Source: Acridotheres tristis (Eukaryota; Chordata; Aves; Passeriformes; Sturnidae). From it: a stretch of DNA of 64,000 bases. Of the stretch, positions 53,070-64,000 are shown piece after piece. Within the stretch, counting starts at the first letter, position 1, and every line of letters starts with the position of its first letter. The notes under the pieces were generated by a model, which did no database searches, was not told the origin of the DNA, and saw nothing but the letters and a program-made list of their open reading frames with translations. The stretch is from contig CM072894.1 in assembly GCA_037013685.1 (NCBI GenBank), forward strand, positions 24,117,529-24,181,528, read 5' to 3'. A program made the position numbers and the translations under genes.

Positions 53070-53148
53070 CATAGAATTATAGAATGTTTTGGGTTGGAAG
53101 GAAGCTTAAATGCCATCTAGTTCCAACCACTCTGCCATGGGCTGGTAT
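53070..53148 (-). mobile_element. CR1 LINE 3' terminal fragment
   Basis: About 80 bases of reverse-complemented CR1 tail: catagaattatagaatgttt, tgggttggaaggaagcttaa, atgccatctagttccaacc and tctgccatgggctgg. It stops abruptly, so this is a very short 5'-truncated insertion or the remnant of a larger one. Confidence 0.92.
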
Positions 53149-56100
53149 CTAAAAGTACTTTTTGAAAAGTCTTATATTTTAAGAAATGCCCATTTCAGAA
53201 CTAAGTGAAAGAACTTCAGAAAAAAAAAAGGTGAACATATAATCTGCATAATTTCAGTACCAAGAAACGCCAAACCCATGGAAATGGTTTTGTACTGTGC
53301 ATCTTATCCAAAAGATAGTGAAAAATAACCTTAGGTTCAAGTTAATATGCCCTGGGTTGCTACAGCAATGGAAAATATGAATTGCCACTGTCCTGTTTTT
53401 ACATGTGTGGGAGCAGTAGCATAAAGAAACCACGTTATTTGCTGGGTGAGAGAACGAAACTGTGACAGTCAGGATAGAAATCCAAACTTTCAGATTGCCT
53501 CACTCTGGCTTCCCTCCAGTTCATGAAGATCTTGAGCATGCAAACAAAGCCAAGACGGAACTTTTAATTTTTAAAGTGTCATAGGACCTGGATTACCTCA
53601 GTTAAAATATCTTATAGCAGTAGCTCTCCACTGTGGTTCTGTCTGAGCTATGTTGTTTCTGCATTCTTTTTGTAACCTGTTTTTCCCTCCAGGTGTATAG
53701 ATTAGTTAATGACTCCTTTGTTGGGAACGTGAGCTTATGGCTCAAGCTTTGACACAAACCATTGCTCGGACAATTGGCCAAAAAGTTTTAATCATCAGAG
53801 GTTTGTCTATAGAAACAGATAATCTTCAAGGCTAATCAATTAATGACTCAACTTTCTGATTTTGTACAGAAGTACTTCGACAAGAAATTTTGACCAACAT
53901 TAAACTTTTAACTGTTAAATACCAGTTTTTATTACACACCATACCTCTTCAAGCATTTCTTCCCCTAAAGACTGATTGCCAAAGACGAGTAGTCAGGAAC
54001 ACATGTTGTTAACATTATCTTAAAAAAAAAAGAATGTAATTTGCCTGAGAAAATAGGAAAGACCTGTGAAATTCATGACTTCATAAAAATGAGATGGGCC
54101 TGTAATTTTCAAGCAAAGACACAAGTTTCTTAATAAACTCTGGCAGATAAGGAAAACTTAAAAGGTTGTCTGTATTTCATCAGCTATGATGGAAAGTAAT
54201 TGTGAGTCACCAAAAGTAATGTGACCACTTATTCATTTATCTTGTGCAAATGTTGATGAGAAAAAAATTTTCTAAATTGGGATGGGAAATCCAGGACTTT
54301 GTGCTTTTGTAGTAGATCAGGAATTTTCCATGAAGATCTGAAATCATGTACACTGAGTTTTAGGTTTTAACTGATGTTATGAAGGAACTGGAATTTTAAT
54401 GTGCAAGTACATTATGCAATTCAGAAATTATATTTTGCTCCAAATAAGGTTCAAATATTGAAGTTTCTTAGGGAGAAAAATGTTAGTTCAGGATCAACTA
54501 GATTTTTGCAAGTCTATTTTTAACTTGTCACAACATTTTAAGTATGTTGGGTTTTGGGAGAGGTTTCACTTGGTTTTAATTTTGTTTGGTTTGGTACTTG
54601 CTTTTCTGGAAGATATTCCTATCTACATGGATACATCCCCACCTAATGTTTTTATCTATCTGGATGAACTAACATTCCTGAAGGAAAACATATTATGCAA
54701 GATTTATTTCTTGAATGTTTGTGGGTTTGGAGCTTGTTTTGTATCTTCCTTCATCTGTAAAAGATGAACTAATGTAGTCTGAGCATGTGTATTGAATAAA
54801 GGGCAGCAAGTAGCTACCCTATCTCAGAGGAAGAAATGGGAAAGAATTAATCTCAGCCAGTCCCTGTACCTGGTTGAGACTGACATCATTTGCTGAAGTT
54901 ATTTCCAGACATACAGTCCACAGTGTCATGGGATAAGTCAGTCATTCAATTGATCTCACAAGGTAAATCACATTTATAATCCCTCCCTTTAGAAAAGTGT
55001 CCACAATGTTTTTCTTTACCTCTGGCACAAAAACGTCTAACATATAAAGCACTGTATTATTAAACAGTGACATGCAGTTTTCAAAAGATATTTGCCAAAC
55101 ACTCTCATTGAATGATGCAATTTATCTCTTCAATGTCAATAACCAAGCAGAGGTTGGAGGTAATAGTGCTGTGGTGATTCAGGAGTAATGCACTTCCATT
55201 CATTATTGCCTTCACTGGGACACAAGACGTGGATTACAAAGACATCTTCTGCCATGGAACCCAGCCTGTGTTATTATAGAGAGCAATGCCATGCATTTCC
55301 CTTAAAAAATTATTAGTATCTGTCTTAAAATTGTTTGCCCATTGATTTTCCTGAAAGCCAGTTGTAAAATCTTTCTAACCTAGCAAGTGGGTAGGAAACG
55401 TCTCCTAATTTACAAGGCAAGCTTCTATCAATGTATTAAAGGTCCCAATTATCACTGAGTTTAAAGAGCTCCTTTGGCTCTTTCTCCTTGTAGTTTTATT
55501 TTCTCCCCATGATGTGTTTATAGAGATCAATTCTGCAATCTCCCAAATTGTCTTATATTAGTGCAAAAAGGACAAAAATCTTCTATCTGTCTGTGACAAG
55601 ATGAGCCTTCTATGCCCCTAGTCAACCCATTGGTGTTCTTTTGTCTCTTGTTGGATCCTGTACTCCTTGAATGCAGGTGGCCAGGACAGTACCCAACCTT
55701 CCAGACAAACTCCCCATATCATGCAGTTCAGATTTCTCAGTTCATAATGGAAGAATTTTGCCTGATTGCCAGCCAGGATTGTGTCTGAAGTTTTGATGTA
55801 ATTTGAAATGTTGTCCATGGCACCCAGTGTCTTTCTTGTTCCATGTGATTTCCCATTCCTGACTTCGTGGCTTACAGCCTGTTATCAGTCTCCAGGAAAA
55901 TGACCTTGTGTTCTAATTACTTTTTATCCCAGTTCTCCCAGCATTTTCAAGGTCATCCAGCTCTTCCTGTTTAGTGTTCTGATCATCCTCTATTAATGAT
56001 GCTTTTCAATTTAACTAGAGCACTCCCACTTTTGTGCCACGATTCTTAATGAAAATAAGTAATCCTGGAGGAATTCCACTACTAATGTTTCTGGAACAAT

Positions 56101-59100
56101 AGTTCTCATTTTAAGACAATCTGTTGTATCACTTTTGGTGAGCTACTTGCTCACATCAAGCAGCTGGAAAACGTCCATTTTTTTCCATGCAAGGAATGCT
56201 TCCTGACAGAAACATCTTCTAGGAGATAACAATAGAATGTGAGGACAAGAAGTAGAGGGATCATTTCTTCCAATATTTAATGCTAAGTTTGAAAAACACA
56301 GCCCACAGTCAAAGTACAACACAGAGGAGTCTTGCAGTGTTAGGGGGTTGGACCAAGCAAATAAAAATTTCTACATTTTGTGACAATCAAAAGAAGAGTA
56401 AAAGAATTTGTGATTGTACCTAAAATAAATGTTGGCAGCCTGTGTAATGCAAAACATCAGTTGAAATCAATGGAACTATCAGAGAAAATAATATTCTACT
56501 GTGTCTTGTTAGCCTGTCAAGCTAATCCATGCAAATAGTCTTTATGCATAGCTGTCTTACTCAGATACTTGGATGCAATCCATCAAACACTTCTCATCCA
56601 TTAAATATAATTATATGCTTTGTTGGAATAACCAGATGTTTAGTGCTAAGCTGAACAGATGTCTGTGCTTCATAATGGAAGGTTATAAACCTATTTACAC
56701 CAGCAATAAAATAAAAATATTAAAATGATGGAGGAACTGAGTAGTTCTCACTTCATTTTGGCTAATTGCCAGCAATTCACTTCCTTTGGATCAACTTAGT
56801 AAAGGTGCTAAATTTGCTACAGGGTAAATTTGACATAGGAGTTAGTAAAACTAGGCTGACCTTTTGTAATGTGTACAGTGATGACCATTTTGGGTCTCTT
56901 AAAAAGACTTAATCTTGCAGTGAGTTTGTTTTCAAAGATTTGGGTTCAGATTTTTTATAGGGCTAAGTAAAAGGCACGTTTTAAGAATGGACCCTTTTCA
57001 CTCCAAGAATACTTTTGGGGTGAGGAATGCAGTCTTTATTCTCAGAACAGTCTTTTGAAATGTAACGCTGGGCTTATGGAAACGATTCCCATTGTTCAGT
57101 GCACCTTCTCTTCCTCAAAATTTGTGATCCAGATTCAAAACTTTTAAGCAATAATCTATGTTTAAGTGATTTTCATTCTGAGATGAAAAAGATCACAAAA
57201 GATGTGATAGCTTAGAATTTGTAGAATTTGTTGTCTTTCACACAAATATATATCACTTACCCTACTTGCCTGTACTTAATTTTTTTTTCAATGTTTTATC
57301 TGCAAGCTAGAGCTCTGCTGAGAACAAAATTTCCAAGTAGGACTGTTCTGGAAACCTGAGTTTGAGAGTTTTTTTAAGATGGTAACTACAGCTATAGGAC
57401 TAATTTCCACAAGAGTTCATCTGCTATGACATGCCTGCAGTCCAGTAAGCCACTTAAATGCTTATGTACATAAATATTATTACAGATTTAACTATAGAAA
57501 TTTATCAGACACATAAAAGGAACATATTTGTTTAAAATAACTATGATGATCTAGAGAATTATCTTCTTTTTCTGTCTATGGAATTCCTTTAATTTCTAAG
57601 CATAAGTATGATGTAATCCTGAAATATATATATATTTCTTCAACAGAAAAAAAGGTGACAAGTAAATAATTAATACATCTGCTTCCTGAGTTAAAGCAAT
57701 TCAGGATAAATGGTGTCAGGAAGAATGTTTAATAAATGGAGGATCTTAGAGCAGAGCAGAAGACTAGGAGCCCAAAGAGGAAGAAAGATGGCAAGGACAA
57801 CTTTTTCCGTGGAAGAGTGAGAAGAAATCCTCAAGCAGTAACGGGACATAGAGGGGACATGAGGGAGCAGTTAACTCCACTGACTTGCAGAAAAAAAATT
57901 TTCAGGAAGGTAAACTGTGCTAGCACTTTGAACAAGGAATGGATAATTCCCTGTTCTGGGGCAGAAAGGGAAGTTATCCAACAGAAGGAATTGGGAATAG
58001 CAGTGGAGGGAACACATGATCATTGGCTAGATGTCTGTCTGCCTGATTGGGCTTTATCTGTTTTACACAGTGGGATACCTCTGGGGCTAGTAAGGACCAA
58101 AATTTCTCAGAAGCAAATAAAGAAGGTAATATGATATTGGTCAAAACACAGTTACAACCAAAAAGTTAGACAGGAATCTGAAGGAAAAGGCCAGTCTTGT
58201 AAAAAACTCGCACCAGGGACTGAGAAATGGGGAAGATGTAGATCCTTAGAGGGCACAAATAGTGCCTTGGTTCAACAAGAAAGAATATTTAAGACATTGA
58301 AAAAAATTTCACTTTCCTCTATTGATGATGGGAAATTGCTCTGAAATGTCACAGTACATAATTTCTGTTTCCTGACTTGATGAGCTTTGCAAAAATTCTG
58401 GAATAAATTTTTCTTAGTAGACTTTCCTGCAAATATGTAGAAAAACCCCACGTTTTTCATGCTCATAAAATATTATGAACTGCAGTTATGCACCCTGAAA
58501 TTGTGATTACAATAGCACTGGGCAACCAAGCTAAAATTGGGATGCAGGGCCTTTTCTTTCCTGTAGAACACATCCCATCCTCTGACAGAGCCTGAAGAAT
58601 AAATAGACCCTTTTTAAATGTTGTGAAGGAGACAGCTTGTCATTGCATGTTAGCTGACTCATTAAGATTTCTATTTCAATGATCATCTAGGCTGATGGAG
58701 GACCATTGAGCTTTTAAGATACTCTCACTCTAATGTCTGTAAATACAAGTTGTATTTGAAAAGTTTTCATATGGTTTGCAATTATTGAGTCATATTTTTT
58801 ACTTCTTCTAAATGCAGTGATGAAATGTTATTTCTGAAATGGCAAAACAGTTTGAAATTAAATTACTGAACAGCAACCATTACCTCTGTATTTGTCTTCA
58901 GCTACTGGCAATCCTATCTGAGCAGCTCTGGTCTGAATTTTTGGGTCCTAGATTCCCAGTCTCATTGATATTCTCTTAGTTCCCATTACTCAGCACTGGG
59001 TAATGCTGATCTAAAAAGGAGGGCAGTCTTGTGACAAAGAAGTTGGGTTTCTTTCTGGTCTTGAACTGGTGCTGTCTAGAATGAAGAAAATATTTTTCTA

Positions 59101-59210
59101 TGAAAAAAAGACATATAATATTAAAATCCCAATATCTATTTTATTAATCTAGACCAAATAACACTACTGATGTAAATTAATTGATGCATTTCACTGAAAT
59201 ATGTGAAATA
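53149..59210. other. Non-coding stretch, no gene seen
   Basis: About 6.1 kb, AT-rich. A 132-codon open frame at 57736-58134 (+) starts with a basic segment (RSPKRKKDGK) but matches nothing I recognise. A short (AT)n tract lies at about 57623-57636. If the receptor-like exon at 59211 is real, its promoter would have been at the right end of this stretch; none is evident. Confidence 0.6.
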
Positions 59211-59450
59211 ATGCTGAGGTTTATTTCTGCATTTTTAATCATACAAGGCAATCAATTAATAGTCTTGCTTCCCAGGGATCCTCTGCCAGAAGAATGGTAT
59301 TCACCAGGGGATTCAATTATCACTTCTGTTCAGTTTGATTTCATATGGCACCATGATAAATGGGTCCTACTGCTTGTAATAACAATACTGTGCACACATT
59401 TATTTTCTCTTGTTTACTTAATAATTAATATGCCACCCACAGTGACAATA
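59211..59450 (+). pseudogene. Vomeronasal type-2 receptor (class C GPCR)-like first-exon relic
   Basis: An ATG at 59211 opens a frame that begins with a hydrophobic, signal-like MLRFISAFLIIQ. It then reads DPLPEEWYSPGDSII (59277-59321), an aromatic/His segment FDFIWHHDKW, and about 40 residues after PGD a segment MPPTVT. In reptilian V2R receptors the first exon typically has a signal peptide, DPLP or similar, HEWYxPGDLIIG, and about 35-40 residues later a (M/V)P..V(T/I)KFYQH start of the next segment. Order and spacing agree. Against function, the cysteine expected before DPLP and the glycines after PGD..I are absent, the stretch after WHH is unlike the family, and no ligand-binding or seven-helix exon was found downstream. 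I read it as a decayed exon in a lineage where intact V2Rs are not known to me. Chance similarity cannot be excluded. Confidence 0.45.
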
Positions 59451-62425
59451 TGTGGGCTTGTTTATAAAACCTTCAGTAATCAATAATTGTTTCCCATGTG
59501 ATACTAAGGAGAAATAATTCCAATCATTGCTCTGAGAACTCTTTTCTAATGCTTTCACAGTAAAGCTCTGACTTTTGACACTCCTCAGCCCAAAGTCCTG
59601 GAATATGAAGGTTGAGTGGTTGTGGTGGTTTCTGCTCTATATTTAGGAAACGTGACTCAAGATAGCCAAGCTGGCCTGCTTGGAGCAATTCACTAGTGGT
59701 AGCACAGAGTGCCATTGGGCAAATCATCTGAGAAATAAGATTTTAGGAGTAGTTTGGGCATCTCAGCAGTATTTCATATGGTGTAAGACAGAAGCACCCT
59801 ACCAAGTTCCCTAAGAGAGGCAGGAAAATTCTTACTCACTTTTATCAAAACAGATGTACAGACCTCTCTGAAATACAGGAAAGGATGAGAAAGTAATAGC
59901 AGTGCAAATGTTTTTCATACATTGCTTAAAACCTACACTGCTTCTGTGATCAGTTAATTCTATGTTAGGTGGCTTACTTAATCTTCTTGTTGTCTTTTGT
60001 AGAGGCTCAAAAGATCAGAGAACAAAATATTAATTTACTGAACTACTTCAATATTAATATAATCAGTCAAATGGGTCACCTCTAATGAGGCTGAGTCCTG
60101 ACTATCACACCATCGGGAATCTGAAATCCACAATGATTTCCAGGCTGGGAGGCACTGGACTGCTCAGCCAGGTGCATGCACAGTGTTGGATCTGGAGCAA
60201 ACTCAGATCCTCCTTCATTGCATTCGAGCCCTTTGTGCATTTGTAGGAAACACAGGCTTTTGGCTTGTTGTTTCTCTGACATTCCAGGTGCCACTGCCAT
60301 TTTAGTGGATTTCAGGTAGAAGAGGCAGAAGCAGTAGCATACATGGCTCAGGATAATGAAATGAAGTTCACCTACTTAGACTGGTCACCTACAAATCTCT
60401 GGGAAGCCTGACCAGACTCATTGTCATCTCCAGGTTTGCTCAAGATGGAAAGAGTGAATGATGGAGGCTTTGGATTCCTAATCCCTGCATTGTTCAACCC
60501 AGGTACTTTACAGTCACTTCAGCTTTATTTGTTTGCTCAACACTGTGCATTACCACTCTGGACCGGGAGGTAATGATGAACAAAAAGGGATGTTGGTTTC
60601 TGCTTCTATGAAGTAACAGAGAGAGGTAAAAGTTCAAATCTCCAAGACTCAAAGTTTGTGCGTCTTTGAATCTAGATTTCAGGTGGGCTTGTTTCTTCTA
60701 AACCCTGCACATATATTCATTGGAAATGCTGTCAAGTACAGATAAGTTAAATCTTTGGCCTGTCTTCAAGTCTCGATCCAATCCATACTCTGCTAGAAGT
60801 GGGGAGAAAAGCAATATGATAGCATCCTCCTAAACACTTATAGAGAGACATAAACCTGAGACATAAACTCATGTTTATTAGAGGTCACTTTTGTACCAGA
60901 GGTAGACAGAATAAATTTGATTGCACCATAAAAACACAGATATTTTTGGCTGCAGTTCAAGAAGAATCTTGTTTCCCAATCTCCTTTCGTGAAATGGTAT
61001 TTGCTATAAGAACTCCACCAAACAGGCATTTTTTAGTCCATTCAGGCAGCAGAGATTAAGGCTGGCCAATATTTTAGCTGTAGAATAAGTTATTTCATTC
61101 ATACAGCTAGTTGCCAAAATAAGCTCTGATAACATTGCACTAATTTTTTCCTCTCTATATCTCTCTTTCTTCTCCCCAGACTGGAGAAAGCTTATGGAGA
61201 CCTGGAGGCAGATGCTATTTTAAGATGTTATTTCATTCTATTTATCTTCTATTTTCCCCCCTAACCAAGAAGTTTAGTAAATAGACTAATATCTATTTAA
61301 TACTTGAATTAAATTTATTACAAGCCCACCAAAAGCCCACCATGCTATAGAAAATGATGTGTCAGCTTGGTTGTCTGCGTTGTTTATTCTCATTGTTCCC
61401 GTGCAGGGTCCAGGGCTGCCATGCTACCAGCATCACCTTTCCAGGAAAGGTGACACCAGCCTGGGGCCATGAAACCTGCGACTAGGTTATGCCCTCTCCT
61501 GCCTTTGAGAATACTGGTTACAGTAGCACATATCCTGCCAATAACCATCACTGTTCCAGTGGTACCAAACATGTGCTAAGACATTCCTTAGTACAAGCAA
61601 AAAAAGACACACTGGACCAGAGTATGGACTCTGTAGAAACTATGACTATATAGTGATATAGAACTGTGAATAATTCAAGAGATGCCAACAGGGTGTGACA
61701 TGAAAGTAGTGCTTATTGATGAATTTAGGAGTTTCCTTGTCTAGTTGTTGGGTTCTAGAGTAGAAACTAGAACTACAGCTGTCCCTCTACAGGTACAGTG
61801 GTGAGGGCTGCTCTAGTTGCAGCTCTGGCTGAGCTTGAGACATAGAATAACTGAAGTTTTGTCACCATCAAAGGCAGGTATCCTTCCTGTGACTGAATCC
61901 ATCTGCACATGGAGACATGGAGAACAGATGAGGAGAACTAACAGTTTAAACTGGGGCGTGACACTTCTTCAGTTCAAACCATACTGGTTTGCAATAGCTC
62001 TGCTGGTTGAAAAAGTAGTGAGAAGGGAAATTGGTTATCATTAACTTAAAAATAATTTTAGGGAGTGATTTTTATCAAAACAAAAAGAGATATGTCATTG
62101 TGGGTCTACTAGAAACATTTAGTTTAAATTGAGATGAGGTTCTGTACCACTTTTTATCTTATTTCTAGCCTTTTCCTCTTCGTTTCCTTGTCTGGAAATT
62201 TCCTTGTCTGCAATTAAAAATTTTGTTTTGGAAGTTGTGAAGCACTTTGAACCTCTCTTCTTCCCCCGTTTAATATCCAGTGTGAGATCAAATCTTTAAA
62301 TATTTTATCTAAAACTTTTTTTCTTCACTAAAACTTGCTCTCTATCTTAAAAAATAAAATAAAATAATTGCAGAAGAGAAAGAAAGTTTGCTCTAGTTTT
62401 GTAGAATGAAATTAAATAAAATGAG
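59451..62425. other. Non-coding stretch, no gene seen
   Basis: About 3 kb. I looked for further class C receptor exons on the + strand after 59450 and recognised none. Small open frames on both strands lack support. An (AAAAT)n tract is at 62349-62367. Confidence 0.6.
62349..62367. repeat. (AAAAT)n short tandem repeat
   Basis: Three to four units of aaaat on the + strand. Confidence 0.85.
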
Positions 62426-62438
62426 TGCCATCTACTGG
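62426..62438 (-). promoter_or_regulatory. Consensus CTCF-binding site
   Basis: The - strand reads CCAGTAGATGGCA, which fits the CTCF core CCASYAGRKGGCR at all 13 positions. CTCF is the vertebrate insulator and loop-anchor protein; the site would orient a loop anchor on the - strand. Occupancy cannot be read from sequence, and a degenerate match of this kind can occur by chance in 64 kb, though rarely. Confidence 0.5.
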
Positions 62439-62589
62439 TTGTGAGTTCTATTCTGTCGATTCTTTAACCTCCCATGCACTTTGGCATTGCTGTGCTTGTC
62501 TTATATTAGAACTCATCTTTATGCAAGAAAGATAATAAAATACTTCATCTTTCCACTGTCTCATGCTTCTGGATGAGCAAGAGACGTTC

Positions 62590-62790
62590 CGTTGTAGTCT
62601 TAAATTATAAGTAAAGACACTTTATAATTAAGAAGGTGCCATTAATCAAATCAGCCAGCAGTAGCTCAGTGTTTTAATTATACACAAATATTGTATTTAG
62701 TCTCTTCCTTTTGGTTATTAATCACCTCCATCCACTAGACTGCTGTCTGTTTATTATTTATTAAATCCTACTGAAGACTTGCTATATTTT
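62590..62790. promoter_or_regulatory. Homeodomain-site-rich AT segment, possible conserved element
   Basis: The stretch holds five or more TAAT/ATTA cores within about 150 bases, including two identical ATTAATCA words at 62641-62648 and 62717-62724, the type bound by OTX/CRX- or PBX-like homeodomains. It lies about 160 bases from the CTCF-type site. AT-rich vertebrate DNA contains many such cores, so this is suggestive only. Confidence 0.25.
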
Positions 62791-63423
62791 TTATGAGTAT
62801 AAAAAGGGTGTCTTCAGAATTAATATCAACATTGCTTTTTTAACCGTAAAGCAGAAAGTCATATTTATATTTATATTTATAACTGGATTATGTGTACTGT
62901 GCTCTTAGCTGTATACCCATTTGCCTGTAGGAATAATTTCCATTTATTATATGTAGTGACTTTTGATAATTCTACTTTTTCTTCCACACTTATGGTGCAC
63001 CCACACAAAATGCGATTTCTAATGGATTATTCACCTTTCCCTTAGGTAAAAAAAGTTAACTTTCAGAATAAGGCAACAGACAATAATAGACTTAAAAATT
63101 ATCAAATCAACAAGATGCAACTTTAGTCTTTATAAACTTGCAGTTTTGAATTATATAAGGTTGTCAAATCCATTTAAGATTAGCATGAATCAAGAACTCA
63201 GTACTAGATTTCAACAACCAGCAATATTGTTTTTCTTACTAAGAAAGCAAAACAGAGATTAAAAATTTCAGGTTTTCAAAAATTATCAGGTTTCAGACCT
63301 ATTTTTCATTTTAATTACTGTAAGCCTTTGACTTTTCCAAACAGGTAGTTGACAGGTAAATAAAATCACACTCTTCAAACACATGATTCCAAGAATCTGG
63401 GAAGTGCAGGATTTACTCCTCAC
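62791..63423. other. Non-coding AT-rich stretch
   Basis: About 630 bases with an (ATATTT)n tract at 62861-62881. Nothing else was recognised. Confidence 0.6.
62861..62881. repeat. (ATATTT)n short tandem repeat
   Basis: Three to four hexamer units in tandem. Confidence 0.85.
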
Positions 63424-63540
63424 CAAGAAGACTGAGATTTCGACTGGAATATGCTCAGAGAGCAGCTCCACCATGAAGGTGAACATGCTAAGGATGGTCA
63501 TGAAGGCTGCACTTTGAAATGAAATTTGCGTTTTGGGAAA
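63424..63540 (-). other. Exon-like hydrophobic segment, gene unknown
   Basis: On the - strand an acceptor (ggacttctgcag) precedes 39 open codons, which end at TTG|GTGAGG. Both ends are in phase 0. The peptide has a membrane-helix-like core (AAFMTILSMFTFMVELL) followed by SEHIPVEISVF. I compared it by eye with the pore region of Cys-loop channels, where a helix is followed by IP, but spacing and key residues do not fit. Without a partner exon it may well be chance. Confidence 0.2.
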
Positions 63541-64000
63541 CTGCAGAAGTCCAGGCTAATGTCTGTTTCTAACATTTCTTTCCAGTAGGACATTCCAAAC
63601 CCTTCAGATGTACCTAGCTATTAAAAAGATAATAATCATAGAGATATTGTGGTCAAAACTGGAGCTATGACTATGGGAAAATGAAACCTTGGTGTTATGT
63701 TTTCTTTCTAATGTTAAAAGTCATGAGCTTTTCAGGATGCTCATAGGAATTATGGACACCTCACTGATCATGGAACAGCAATTTGACAAATATATATAAG
63801 CATAAAAAACCAGGAAAGTTATTTAGTCAGATATCAAAAGGCTGGAGGCACCTGTTAGAAAAAATGAAACCATTAGCTCTTTCCCCCTGCAATGAACCAG
63901 TGTATACCTGCTCTGTACTCATTGATTGTATGTTTTTCATGAAAAAACAAACAAACCAGCATTTATTCTGACTGATTATTTGAAGGGTTAGGAACAATTA
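63541..64000. other. Non-coding stretch at right edge
   Basis: About 460 bases with no recognisable gene, RNA or mobile element. Confidence 0.6.

Noticed and set aside
57736..58134. 132-codon open frame with a basic start on the + strand
   Set aside because: The basic residues come from purine-rich DNA. No known motif and no splice support.
1..64000. tRNA, rRNA, snRNA genes, CRISPR arrays or prokaryotic operons
   Set aside because: No B-box, snRNA or repeat-spacer patterns were seen, and the sequence is vertebrate-type with CR1 elements.

Overview
The window looks like gene-poor nuclear DNA from a bird. The best evidence is seven fragments of CR1, the dominant avian LINE family. Three of them keep the family's 3' end, with tandem ATTCTRTG-type octamers, and four others carry typical CR1 body or reverse-complement sequence. 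Other signs are a low-to-moderate GC content, general CpG depletion, the absence of mammalian-type SINEs, and one short element that looks like a solo endogenous-retrovirus LTR. Nothing indicates a prokaryote or a complete virus. I cannot name the species.

Layout. At the left edge (about 117-703) is an LTR-like element in + orientation, bracketed by an 11-base direct repeat. From 0.7 to 16.9 kb I find no gene and no CR1, only AT-rich DNA and simple repeats. Between 16.9 and 53.2 kb lie the seven CR1 pieces, four on + (about 26.4, 29.7, 33.9 and 40.5 kb) and three on - (about 16.9, 49.4 and 53.1 kb). A 650-base stretch near 24.2-24.9 kb has many more CpGs than its surroundings and may be a promoter or CpG-rich regulatory element. 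Simple repeats include a T-run joined to a GT-run at 45.1 kb and an ATT-run joined to a GTT-run at 43.2 kb.

Coding potential is minimal. No complete gene was found, and open frames of up to about 175 codons are compatible with chance in 64 kb. Four short segments deserve attention. (1) At 59,211-59,450 (+) a frame resembles the first exon of a vomeronasal type-2 (class C) receptor: a hydrophobic start, DPLP, then EWY.PGD..I, then an MP.TV segment at about the family's spacing. (2) At 45,581-45,694 (-) a 38-codon frame begins with a signal-peptide-like sequence and ends at a perfect CAG|GTAAGT donor. (3) At 50,274-50,310 (+) a 37-base interval is framed by a good acceptor and a CAG|GTAAGT donor. 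(4) At 63,424-63,540 (-) is a 39-codon, hydrophobic, phase 0-0 exon-like segment. None can be proven from one sequence. The rest reads as intergenic or intronic DNA, possibly the flank or a large intron of genes outside the window. A consensus CTCF site at 62,426-62,438 and a homeodomain-site-rich stretch just after it suggest a regulatory segment near the right edge.
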